Below are positions 1 through 7,323 of a DNA stretch of 64,000 nt, piece by piece (within the stretch, counting starts at the first letter, position 1; every line of letters begins with the position of its first letter). The notes below the pieces were generated by a model. The model saw nothing but the letters and a program-made list of their open reading frames with translations. It did no database searches and had not been told where the DNA came from. The translations under genes and the position numbers were made by a program. This DNA comes from Lachnospiraceae bacterium (GTDB taxonomy: Bacteria > Bacillota > Clostridia > Lachnospirales > Lachnospiraceae): positions 1 through 64,000 of the forward strand of contig JAPJQL010000012.1 of the NCBI GenBank assembly GCA_030825115.1, given 5' to 3'.

Positions 1-73
1 GCCTTGGTAGCTCAGTTGGTAGAGCAGTGGACTGAAAATCCACGTGTCACTGGTTCGATTCCGGTCCAAGGCA
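1..73 (+). tRNA. tRNA-Phe (GAA)
   Basis: A complete cloverleaf is visible. The 7-bp acceptor stem pairs GCCTTGG with CCAAGGC and is followed by discriminator A. The anticodon loop CTGAAAA carries GAA, and the T-loop is GGTTCGATTCC. The 3' CCA is not encoded directly after the discriminator. The gene sits at the window edge, so it may be part of a longer tRNA cluster upstream. Confidence 0.97.
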
Positions 74-114
74 TTTGGTTCTTTTTTGAAGAATCAGTAT
101 TTAATCGATATTAT

Positions 115-185
115 GCGGGCGTGGTTCAATGGTAGAACATCAGCCTTCCAAGCTGAATACGTGGGTTCGATTCCCATCGCCCGCT
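115..185 (+). tRNA. tRNA-Gly (TCC)
   Basis: A complete cloverleaf with a GCGGGCG/CGCCCGC acceptor stem, anticodon loop CTTCCAA (anticodon TCC) and T-arm GGGTTCGATTCCC. It lies 41 bases after tRNA-Phe and is probably cotranscribed with it. The CCA end is not encoded. Confidence 0.97.
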
Positions 186-191
186 CTTGGT

Positions 192-233
192 GAAAGCCGG
201 GAAACCTTGATTTGAGGTTTTTCGGCTTTTTTG
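192..233 (+). terminator. Intrinsic terminator of the tRNA pair
   Basis: AAAGCCG pairs with CGGCTTT, with an inner AAACCT/AGGTTT stem, and a T-rich run follows. It lies just after tRNA-Gly and would end the tRNA transcript. From here to the next gene (495) there is only A/T-rich DNA with a TATAAT hexamer at about 470-475, a possible promoter -10 for that gene without a convincing -35. Confidence 0.8.
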
Positions 234-494
234 TATTAAATATTGCTACTTCCCTCTCCCCAAAAAAATCTTGCCCCTAAAGCAATGATTTACTATAATA
301 AACAGGCAACACCTTATCGCGGATAATCAATCTGCGTAGATTCAAAGTTTTTAGGTTTTCAAAAATTGGCATTTCGCCAGGGTTTTACCAACATGTATTG
401 ACGAAAAAAAGAAAGGAGAAGAAGGAATCAATTTATCAATTTGCCTTGCAAGGGGCAGAAATCTTGCAGTATAATGAAAGAAAGGAAGTTGTAC

Positions 495-959
495 ATGGGA
501 GATATTGTTTATCAGAACAAGGATATTGCATCGAAGGTGACTGGAGAGGCATTGGTGGGGCTGCTTCCGACGAATCTTCCGGCGATTGAGAGCAAGGAGA
601 ATTTTGTCAAGTATGTCAATTATATCGCACGGGTGATCAAACGTTATGCAAACCTTCATCAGCTGGAAGAGCTGAAGCAGGTGAAGATTGTCGTTATCTA
701 TACGGCAGATGTTGAACATGCGGAAAGTGTGTATGACCTGGGCGGTATGGTGCTTTATGTGGAGTCGGCTTTTCTGGTCCATCAGGATACGGACCGCATT
801 TACAGGGAACTGAGCGATAAGATTTGCCGCCATGAGAGTCTTTCTGAAGAAGAACTGCTGCAGCTGATGGAAGACACGAGGACGGATGACTTGCTGAAAG
901 CTGCCTGTGACGAGAGCTTTCGGGAGAAGCTGTACCGGGAGTATGGGATGAAGAAGTAG
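495..959 (+). CDS. Conserved-looking protein of unknown function, about 154 aa
   Basis: I do not recognise a family. The ATG at 495 is preceded by an AGGAAG site. An upstream TTG at 441 is open in the same frame but has no ribosome binding site. The product is soluble, with no signal peptide or membrane segment. It has a central beta-rich stretch (VKIVVIYTADVEHAESVYDLG, about residues 62-82) and a helical, acidic C-terminus rich in Glu, Leu and Asp. The beta core followed by charged helices resembles the small Rpn/PD-(D/E)XK transposase-like proteins of Clostridia, but I cannot show the nuclease motif, so this is only a possibility. It is monocistronic, with a strong terminator after it. Confidence 0.7.
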   Translation: MGDIVYQNKDIASKVTGEALVGLLPTNLPAIESKENFVKYVNYIARVIKRYANLHQLEELKQVKIVVIYTADVEHAESVYDLGGMVLYVESAFLVHQDTDRIYRELSDKICRHESLSEEELLQLMEDTRTDDLLKAACDESFREKLYREYGMKK

Positions 960-966
960 TATTTTT

Positions 967-1007
967 AGATATGTATAGTGCCAGAAAGCTATACATATTT
1001 TTATTTT
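967..1007 (+). terminator. Intrinsic terminator after the 495-959 gene
   Basis: A perfect 10-bp stem ATATGTATAG/CTATACATAT around a 10-base loop, followed by a T-rich run. It starts 8 bases after the stop codon. Confidence 0.9.
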
Positions 1008-1072
1008 ATGGCAAGTCTCTGCCGGAGGTTCTGGCCGATTCCGTGAAAGGAGCAGAAAGCCCCGGGGATTTC

Positions 1073-1101
1073 TTGGCAATGAAAGGGGGATATGATACAA
1101 T
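1073..1101 (+). promoter_or_regulatory. Sigma-A-like promoter for the GGDEF gene
   Basis: TTGGCA at 1073-1078, a 17-base spacer, then TACAAT at 1096-1101. The predicted start is about 45 bases before the GGDEF gene at 1155. Confidence 0.65.
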
Positions 1102-1154
1102 ATAGAAAAGAACGGACTGATAAAAAAAGGGATGAATGATAAGGGGAGTCGGAG

Positions 1155-2096
1155 ATGGGAAAAGTGCAGTCGGAAGAAATGTTTTGCCGTTCAATCTGGC
1201 ATGAATATCTGGTGGAACGGCGCTATGATATCCTTGAGGAGGTTGTGGCTGAAAATATCAGCGTGATTGGGACAGGAGCACATGAGGTAAGCCGTAATAT
1301 GGAAGAGTTTGCAGCTGCCATGTCTCATGAGAGCCAGGAATGGAACGGGCGGTTTATCATCAAAGACCAGTGGTATCAGACGACCAGATTATCCGATACA
1401 CATTCTTTGGTGATGGGAGAGATTGTGGTGAGGGAGGATGCAGAAGACGGGATATTATATGATTTGCGGTTTCGCTTTACCATGGTGCTGGTGAGACAGG
1501 GGGACTCCTGGAAACTTTGCCACATCCATCAGTCCGTACCGGATTGTAATCAGACAGCAGATGAGTTTTTTCCACACCATATTGTTGAGAAAAATGAACG
1601 GCAGATGATTTACAGCTTAAGGCATGATGGTCTGACCGGGCTGCTGAACCGTTTGTATCTGAAACAGACGGTAAACCGTTTTATAGCTGAACAGCCGGAC
1701 GGGATTCTTCTGATGATGGATATTGACAAGTTTAAGCAGCTGAATGACAGTTTCGGCCATCCTTTTGGCGACAGCATCTTGATTGCATTATCCCAGAGCC
1801 TGCAGGCGGTTTTCGGTCAGGCTGCAGCGGGGCGTATCGGCGGAGATGAATTTGTCGTATATCTTCCCGGTATTGAGAACCGGGAGCAGGCTGAGCCTTA
1901 TCTGCAGAGATTTCGTGAAGATTGGAAGGAACGGCAGCAGCCGCTGAAGCTTCCTCAGGAGATAACCGTCAGCATGGGCTGTTCCCGCTGCCCGGAACAT
2001 GGATCAAACTATGATGAGCTGTGGAAATGTGCGGATCAGGCGCTGTATCAGGCCAAGGAGAACGGGGGCGGGCAGGTGTGGTATCTGTTTCATTGA
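1155..2096 (+). CDS. Diguanylate cyclase with N-terminal NTF2/SnoaL-like domain
   Basis: Predicted to make cyclic di-GMP from two GTP. Residues ~5-130 resemble an NTF2/SnoaL-like ligand-binding fold (alternating helix and sheet, with WKLCHIHQS at the end). Residues ~155-313 form a GGDEF domain: the entry motif DGLTGLLNR, the metal/GTP-site motif MDIDKFKQLND, and an intact RIGGDEF signature (G229-F233), so it is probably active. The inhibitory I-site RxxD expected five residues before GGDEF is absent, which suggests no product feedback by that route. There is no membrane segment or signal peptide, so it is cytoplasmic. The front domain is a plausible small-molecule sensor; its ligand is unknown. 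Start chosen at ATG 1155 behind GGGGAGTCGGAG. Confidence 0.88.
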   Translation: MGKVQSEEMFCRSIWHEYLVERRYDILEEVVAENISVIGTGAHEVSRNMEEFAAAMSHESQEWNGRFIIKDQWYQTTRLSDTHSLVMGEIVVREDAEDGILYDLRFRFTMVLVRQGDSWKLCHIHQSVPDCNQTADEFFPHHIVEKNERQMIYSLRHDGLTGLLNRLYLKQTVNRFIAEQPDGILLMMDIDKFKQLNDSFGHPFGDSILIALSQSLQAVFGQAAAGRIGGDEFVVYLPGIENREQAEPYLQRFREDWKERQQPLKLPQEITVSMGCSRCPEHGSNYDELWKCADQALYQAKENGGGQVWYLFH

Positions 2097-2131
2097 GAGT
2101 AAGTCGCATAGGACAAGAACAGGAGGAAACG

Positions 2132-2746
2132 ATGCAAAACGGAGATAAAATTCGAATCATCAAGAAAAATGACGACTATTCCACAGACTATCAGGTCGGA
2201 GATATTTTCACGGTTGACAGCACCTGGTATGGCGGTGTCAATGTCACCAGCAAACTGGGCATCCCGCTGTCGCTGGACAAAGAGGAGTATGAATGGTACA
2301 CCGAAGAGATTCCGTCCCGCACAGTCGATCCGTATTCCTATCAGCTTGGAACGATGGACTGCTTTTGCGAGATGGTAGCCGCAGGGCTGAAAACTCTGGC
2401 GATGAGCCACCCCTGTGATACGAAAGAGGAGCGGGACTCCTATCTGGAGGACATGAAGAAGATCTGTGAAAAATACGAAGTGAAATATTATCCGGAAGAT
2501 GAAGCATTTTTGACAGATTTATTTCCTGAGACGCTGAATAAGGGCAAATACAACTATCTGTTTTTCCGCACAGATGATGTGCTGGAACGGTATCTTGGGT
2601 TAAAGAAAAGGCAGAAGGAGTTAAGGCAAAACGGCGCATATACGAAGCTGGAAAGCTACGCATTGGCACAGGAATTTGGGCGGCTCCTGTCCTACCCGGA
2701 AGAGGGGATTGAACGGCTGATCCAAAAAGCCAGGGAGGGGAAGTAA
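2132..2746 (+). CDS. Hypothetical cytoplasmic protein, about 204 aa
   Basis: No family recognised. The ATG at 2132 has a good AGGAGG site 6 bases upstream. An open frame extends further 5' but runs inside the GGDEF gene and is not needed. The N-terminal ~55 residues (GDKIRIIKKNDDYSTDYQVGD, then DSTWYGGVNV) look like a small beta-barrel of the kind seen in short SH3-like or DUF-type domains. The rest is helical and charged, with a conserved-looking centre around MDCFCEMVAAGLKTLAMSHP. There is no signal or membrane segment. It follows the GGDEF gene by 35 bases on the same strand, so it is probably cotranscribed. Confidence 0.75.
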   Translation: MQNGDKIRIIKKNDDYSTDYQVGDIFTVDSTWYGGVNVTSKLGIPLSLDKEEYEWYTEEIPSRTVDPYSYQLGTMDCFCEMVAAGLKTLAMSHPCDTKEERDSYLEDMKKICEKYEVKYYPEDEAFLTDLFPETLNKGKYNYLFFRTDDVLERYLGLKKRQKELRQNGAYTKLESYALAQEFGRLLSYPEEGIERLIQKAREGK

Positions 2747-2776
2747 AGACGCATGCTCCCTTCCCGGCCCTGGTTT
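2731..2776. terminator. Possible bidirectional terminator between convergent genes
   Basis: CCAGGG at the end of the 2132-2746 gene can pair with CCCTGG at about 2768-2773, with an inner GGGGAAG/CTTCCC-type pairing. There is no strong T-run, so this is tentative. It lies between the convergent hypothetical and phosphatase genes. Confidence 0.4.
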
Positions 2777-2789
2777 CAATGATGTTTTA

Positions 2790-3518
2790 TCAATCATGTC
2801 TCTGATCTTCGTCCCCAAATGTCTCGCAGAACCGTGCCGCAAAGGATGGCTGTTCTCCCGCCGCATATAAGTGGGAGACATCCCCGAAGGAGCTCATCCG
2901 GAAGCAGGCAATCCCTTCCCGCCGCTCTTCGGTCACTAACGTAGTCACGGAAGACGGAGCGGCGCAGGTGCCATGCCACAGTACCATCGGGGAAACCCCG
3001 AGCAGATGGCTCAGCAGTACGCATTCCAGACCAAAATGGCAGAACAGGATGATCGTATCATGATTTGCCCGGACTGCACGATAGTATCCGCCTTCTCTGT
3101 CATATCCGTGCAAGGACAGAAGTTTGTCAAATTCGCGGGTCACCCGTTGGTACTCCTCTGCCACCTGTCCGGCTGTCATAATCTCTGTGGTGTGCCAGGC
3201 ATCTTTGTCATAGTGCCGCGGCTCGTTTGTCCAATCGGCAGGAAGCCAGTCCCAGGCGATTGTCTCGGCCTCCTGGTCAGGACGGAAGATACGGGACGGA
3301 AATTCGCGGAGCCATTCGCATTCTGCCGCCTCCCGGTTCATCTTCTTTAATGTCAGGGACGCGGTGTCTTTTGCGCGCCCCAACGGGGATACGTAAAACG
3401 CCTTGACGTCCAGCCGGGATAACCGGTCGGAGAGCAGCCTGGCTTCATTCCATCCGGTCGGTGTCAGGGAATCAATCGTGTAATCGGGGTCTGCGTGTCT
3501 TATGATCAGTAGTTTCAT
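2790..3518 (-). CDS. Histidine phosphatase superfamily protein (phosphoglycerate mutase-like)
   Basis: Member of the branch 1 histidine phosphatases, which remove phosphate through a phospho-histidine intermediate. Visible signatures: the N-terminal catalytic RHA motif (R7, H8), SPLGRAKDTA carrying the second arginine (R48), the acidic region around E72, and the second catalytic histidine in CHFGLE (H161). The 242-aa length fits. The substrate cannot be read from the sequence; broad-specificity phosphatase is the safest name. The ATG at 3518 has an AGGAGG site directly upstream. The gene lies 34 bases downstream of the GTPase-NYN gene on the same strand and is probably cotranscribed with it. 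Confidence 0.88.
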   Translation of the reverse strand: MKLLIIRHADPDYTIDSLTPTGWNEARLLSDRLSRLDVKAFYVSPLGRAKDTASLTLKKMNREAAECEWLREFPSRIFRPDQEAETIAWDWLPADWTNEPRHYDKDAWHTTEIMTAGQVAEEYQRVTREFDKLLSLHGYDREGGYYRAVRANHDTIILFCHFGLECVLLSHLLGVSPMVLWHGTCAAPSSVTTLVTEERREGIACFRMSSFGDVSHLYAAGEQPSFAARFCETFGDEDQRHD

Positions 3519-3552
3519 ACTTTCCTCCTGAGCGCATAGCAAGCGCCAAATG

Positions 3553-6309
3553 TTATGTTGTTTCCGTTTCCTCTTCAGAGGCGAGTTGAATCTGGATATC
3601 CTGAAAGGGCAGATGTTTCTGACCCGGTTCCACCGTGTCCAGGTATTCCTCCCTAAGCTCAGCCTGGGATGCCTGCATCTCCTCCCACAGACCTTTTGCG
3701 GACAGCCGCCTTGCGCCGGAACCAAATATGATCATCTGTTCCAGACTGTCGGAAGTGGCTACGGTCACATCGTATTTCTGCCCGATTTCATTGACGGTTT
3801 TTTCAATATACTGGTCGGCCGTCTCTGCCTCTTTTGTGTAGATCACATGGATATTGTGGTATTGCAGGACAGAACCTTGTCCGCCGGACACTTTATAGGC
3901 GTCAAATACCAGGATCAGCTTCATTTTTTTATAGCCCTGGTAGTTGCAGAGCATGTCCATCAGGCGGGTGCGCGCACTGTCCAGATTGATTTTTGCAAGC
4001 TCCTTTAACTCGTCCCAGGCAAAGATGATATTGTACCCATCCACCAGCAGGTATTGCTCCTTTCCACGTGTGGGAGAGGCTTTGCCGCGATAGGAAGCAG
4101 CCGCCTGGTCGGAGGCGGAAATGGTCCGCTTAAAGCGGCTTTTTTCTCGTTTGCCGCTTCCGTAGGTGCGGGCGAAAATGGCTTCCAGTTCAGCTTCGTC
4201 GGCGTAACCGGAAGCGTCAGGGGAACTGATATTCATGGAACAAGTCGCTGGCATCGTGTAAGTTTTTTCTTTGCTCTCTTCTTCCAGGCGAAGACCGCTG
4301 TCCACATGCATGGATTTGTCTGCATCCTGCCAGCCCACTACATATCCCGCCCCGTGGGCGCAGAATACGGAGCCGGTAGGGTTTTCTGTGTCCGCTTCCG
4401 AGTCATATCCGGTCAGGGAAATGACCTCATCTGCATTGTGGCATGGTTCGTAGCCCTTCAGCGTGCAGGACAGCCGTCCACGCCCTTTTGTATAGGAAAT
4501 GACCTCTGTCTGATAATCCCGCATGGTCGCCACCGGCGCGCTTCCCTTCAGGATGGAGAATTCTCCTTCCATTTGGGGCAGGTCAAAGGTTCCGCTCATT
4601 CTCTGGATATCAGCCATTGCCCGCCCTACATTTTCACTTGGAACTTCCAGCTGAAATTCATAAAACGGCTCTAAGAGGACGCAAGTTCCTCTGACGGCAG
4701 ATTTTTTCAGACCCTGCCGGACGGCGCGGTATGTGGCCTGTCTGAAATCTCCGCCTTCGGTGTGCTTTTGATGGGCACGACCGGCGATCAGGGTGATTCT
4801 CATATCAGTGATCTCAGCTCCGGTCAGGACGCCGCGGTGCTGCTTCTCCTCCAGGTGGGTCAGCACCAGCCTCTGCCAGTTCCGGGCCAGCATGTCTTCG
4901 CTGCAGCGGCTGTAAAATTCCAGACCGCTGCCAGGCTCGCCCGGTTCTAAAAGCAGGTGGACTTCTGCATAATGGCGCAGAGGTTCGAAATGTCCTGTGC
5001 CTTCGATGGGAGCAGAGATAGTTTCTTTATATACAATGCTGCCGGAAGTGAATTCCACTTCCGTCCCAAACCGTTTCAGGATCAGGCTTTTTAAAATTTC
5101 GATCTCTACTTCGCCCATCAACTGGGCATGGATTTCCCCGGAACTTTCATCCCATATAATATGAAGATGTGGCTCTTCTTCCTCCAACTGCCGCAGCTTT
5201 GGAGTCATGGTGTGGGCATCACAGCCGTCCGGCATCAGGATCTGATAGGTCAGGACCGGCTCAAGGATTGGCATTTCCGAGGATGGCTCTGTTCCCAGGC
5301 CTTCTCCCGAACGGGTATGGCTGAGACCCGTGACGGCACAGATGGTTCCCGCTTCTGCTATATCCACCGCCTGGTACTGGCTGCCGGAATAGATCCGGAT
5401 CTGGTCGGCTTTTTCCTGCCAGAGCTGTTCTTCGGGCACGGAACCATCGCTGTTTTGATTGGTCAGCAATGCTTTGACCCGCAGGCTTCCGCCTGTGATC
5501 TTCATGTGGGTCAGCCGGGTCCCGGCAGCATCGCGTGTGATTTTGTAGATCTTGGCGGCAAAGGCTTCCGGGTATTGGGGAGAAACCGTGTAGCGGCAGA
5601 TTCCTTCCAGAAGTTCCTGAACCCCTTCCACCTTCAGTGCGGAGCCAAAATAGCAGGGAAAAACATGGCGGCGGGCAATGGACGAACGGATGGTGTCTGC
5701 TGCAATACGGTCGTTTTCCAGAAATTCTTCCATCAGTGGTTCATCGCACATGGCAAGCTGGTCGTACCACTCTTCTGACAGATCCAGACTGCTGCCAAAG
5801 TCCGTAAAGTCTACACACCGCTCATCCAGCCGTTTCTGGATATCGGTAAGCAGAGCCTGGCGGTCCGTGCCTTCCTGATCCATCTTATTAATGAAGAGGA
5901 AGACGGGAATCTGATAATATTTCAGCAGCTTCCACAGGGTGAGGGTATGGCTCTGTACGCCGTCTGCGCCGTTGATGACGAGGATGGCACAGTCGACGAC
6001 CTGGAGCGTCCGCTCCATTTCAGCAGAAAAATCCACATGCCCCGGGGTATCTAACAGGGTGATATCCCGTGTTCCCGTGTCCGTTTCCAGATGAAGCTCA
6101 GCCTGTTTGGAAAAAATGGTGATTCCTCTGGCCCGCTCCAGCTCGTTGGTATCTAAAAATGCATCTTTATGGTCCACGCGCCCCAGCCTGCGGATGCTGC
6201 CGGAGAGATAGAGGATGCTCTCCGATAACGTGGTTTTTCCCGCGTCAACATGGGCCAGGATGCCGATGATCAGTTTTTTTGATTTTATCATAATTTGTTT
6301 CATCTCCAT
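3553..6309 (-). CDS. Tet(M)/EF-G-like translation GTPase fused to a C-terminal NYN nuclease domain
   Basis: A 918-aa two-part protein. Residues ~1-660 are a full EF-G-family GTPase of the ribosomal-protection type: P-loop AHVDAGKTT (19-27), G2 RGITI, G3 DTPGHVDF (87-94), G4 NKMD (141-144), followed by domains II-V. Residues ~750-885 match a NYN/PIN-like domain of the YacP/Rae1 kind, with the acidic residues expected for metal binding: D757 in VDGYNI, D803 in VFDAY, D832 in ETADQYIE and D854 in TSDS. In Bacillus, Rae1 cuts mRNA in the ribosomal A site, which is also where Tet(M)-like factors bind, so a ribosome-directed nuclease is a reasonable inference. The tip of domain IV (about 511-520) reads HQKHTEGGDF, not the YSPVS-type loop of classical Tet(M), so drug resistance should not be assumed. 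The start could instead be ATG 6291 (MIKSKKLIIG), which aligns better with Tet(M) N-termini. Confidence 0.9.
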   Translation of the reverse strand: MEMKQIMIKSKKLIIGILAHVDAGKTTLSESILYLSGSIRRLGRVDHKDAFLDTNELERARGITIFSKQAELHLETDTGTRDITLLDTPGHVDFSAEMERTLQVVDCAILVINGADGVQSHTLTLWKLLKYYQIPVFLFINKMDQEGTDRQALLTDIQKRLDERCVDFTDFGSSLDLSEEWYDQLAMCDEPLMEEFLENDRIAADTIRSSIARRHVFPCYFGSALKVEGVQELLEGICRYTVSPQYPEAFAAKIYKITRDAAGTRLTHMKITGGSLRVKALLTNQNSDGSVPEEQLWQEKADQIRIYSGSQYQAVDIAEAGTICAVTGLSHTRSGEGLGTEPSSEMPILEPVLTYQILMPDGCDAHTMTPKLRQLEEEEPHLHIIWDESSGEIHAQLMGEVEIEILKSLILKRFGTEVEFTSGSIVYKETISAPIEGTGHFEPLRHYAEVHLLLEPGEPGSGLEFYSRCSEDMLARNWQRLVLTHLEEKQHRGVLTGAEITDMRITLIAGRAHQKHTEGGDFRQATYRAVRQGLKKSAVRGTCVLLEPFYEFQLEVPSENVGRAMADIQRMSGTFDLPQMEGEFSILKGSAPVATMRDYQTEVISYTKGRGRLSCTLKGYEPCHNADEVISLTGYDSEADTENPTGSVFCAHGAGYVVGWQDADKSMHVDSGLRLEEESKEKTYTMPATCSMNISSPDASGYADEAELEAIFARTYGSGKREKSRFKRTISASDQAAASYRGKASPTRGKEQYLLVDGYNIIFAWDELKELAKINLDSARTRLMDMLCNYQGYKKMKLILVFDAYKVSGGQGSVLQYHNIHVIYTKEAETADQYIEKTVNEIGQKYDVTVATSDSLEQMIIFGSGARRLSAKGLWEEMQASQAELREEYLDTVEPGQKHLPFQDIQIQLASEEETETT

Positions 6310-6378
6310 ATTTCTTACAGATATAAGAATAACATTGAATCATAAAATTTGAAAGAGCCGGATTTGAGAAAAATTAAG

Positions 6379-6407
6379 TTGATTTTTTAATAAGGTTTCT
6401 CTATAAT
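6379..6407 (+). promoter_or_regulatory. Sigma-A-like promoter upstream of the glycosylase gene
   Basis: TTGATT at 6379-6384, an exact 17-base spacer and TATAAT at 6402-6407. Transcription would start near 6414, right in front of an intrinsic terminator and about 70 bases before the glycosylase start. Confidence 0.75.
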
Positions 6408-6426
6408 TAAAAACATCGGTCAAAAA

Positions 6427-6464
6427 AGAACGGGAGGACGAGGGTCCGCTCGTTCTTTTTAAAA
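6427..6464 (+). terminator. Leader terminator/hairpin before the glycosylase gene
   Basis: A 12-pair stem (GAACGGG-A-GGAC with GTCC-G-CTCGTTC, one A-G mismatch and a GAGG loop), flanked by A6 on the left and T5 on the right. It would work as an intrinsic terminator on either strand. It lies between a strong plus-strand promoter and the glycosylase gene, so it would cut most transcripts to about 50 nt unless it is read through or switched. Confidence 0.75.
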
Positions 6465-6485
6465 GAATATATATTCAGGAGAGTT

Positions 6486-7304
6486 ATGGAACGAGCAGAG
6501 ATAAAAATTCCGGTCACAAACTTTTCCGTCGCGCAGATCTGTGATTCCGGGCAGTGTTTCCGCATGGTCCCTCTTAAGGACGGGCGGTATCAGGTGATTG
6601 CCTGCGGAAGGCGGCTGGAAATTCGGCAGGACGGTGAAGTTGTCACATTTTATTGCGAACGGCAGGATTATGAGGACTTTTGGAAGTGGTATTTTGACCT
6701 GGAAGCGGATTACGGAAAGATTATTGACAGTATAGACCCTGATGATGCTTATCTGATCAGGGCGGCACAGTTTGGAAGCGGGATTCGTATCCTTCGTCAG
6801 GATTTGTGGGAGATGATCATCACCTTCATCATCTCTCAGCAGAATCACATTAAGAGAATCCGAAAATGCATTGATACAATCTGTGAGCGATATGGCATGC
6901 CGTGTGACGGATTTTTTGATTTCCCGACACCGGGAGCGCTGGCAGGGGCATCGGAGGAAGAACTCCGTTCGTGCGGTCTGGGGTACCGGAGCAGATATCT
7001 GGCCGGTACGGCCCGTGCCGTCGCAGATGGGGAAGTATGTCTGGAACGGCTGAAGGAATTGGGATATCAGGAGGCTAAAACAGAGCTTTTGAAACTGCCG
7101 GGCATCGGCAGTAAAGTGGCGGATTGTGTCTGTCTGTTCGGGCTGCATCATCTGGATGCATTTCCGGTGGATACCCATATCCGTCAGGTGTTGGAAAACT
7201 GGTATCCGAATGGCTTCCCGGCCGCACGGTATGCAGGATATCTGGGGGTTTTGCAGCAGTATACCTTCTACTATGATTTGATGGGAGAAGGCAGGGGGAA
7301 TTGA
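6486..7304 (+). CDS. ogg: 8-oxoguanine DNA glycosylase (Ogg-type, HhH-GPD)
   Basis: Base-excision repair enzyme that removes oxidised guanine from DNA and nicks the backbone by its lyase activity. The 272-aa protein has the N-terminal Ogg domain (ending near FDLEADYG) and a helix-hairpin-helix: LPGIGSKVADCVCLFGL, with catalytic lysine K210, then the catalytic aspartate D229 in FPVDTHIRQ. Upstream, FIISQQNHIKRI matches the family core that reads the flipped base. The KVADC context places it with eukaryote-like Ogg1 enzymes common in Clostridia rather than with AlkA. ATG 6486 has the site AGGAG 4 bases upstream. It is followed 19 bases later by the HD-GYP gene and may share a transcript. Confidence 0.92.
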   Translation: MERAEIKIPVTNFSVAQICDSGQCFRMVPLKDGRYQVIACGRRLEIRQDGEVVTFYCERQDYEDFWKWYFDLEADYGKIIDSIDPDDAYLIRAAQFGSGIRILRQDLWEMIITFIISQQNHIKRIRKCIDTICERYGMPCDGFFDFPTPGALAGASEEELRSCGLGYRSRYLAGTARAVADGEVCLERLKELGYQEAKTELLKLPGIGSKVADCVCLFGLHHLDAFPVDTHIRQVLENWYPNGFPAARYAGYLGVLQQYTFYYDLMGEGRGN

Positions 7305-7323
7305 GATAAAGGAGGAGGCAGAA

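Noticed and set aside
398..589. Small plus-strand frame upstream of the first protein gene
   Set aside because: It overlaps the better-supported gene starting at 495 and its product has no coding character beyond a basic N-terminus.
3553..6309. Calling this gene a tetracycline resistance determinant
   Set aside because: The GTPase core is Tet(M)-like, but the domain IV tip motif differs and a nuclease domain is fused; resistance cannot be claimed from sequence.
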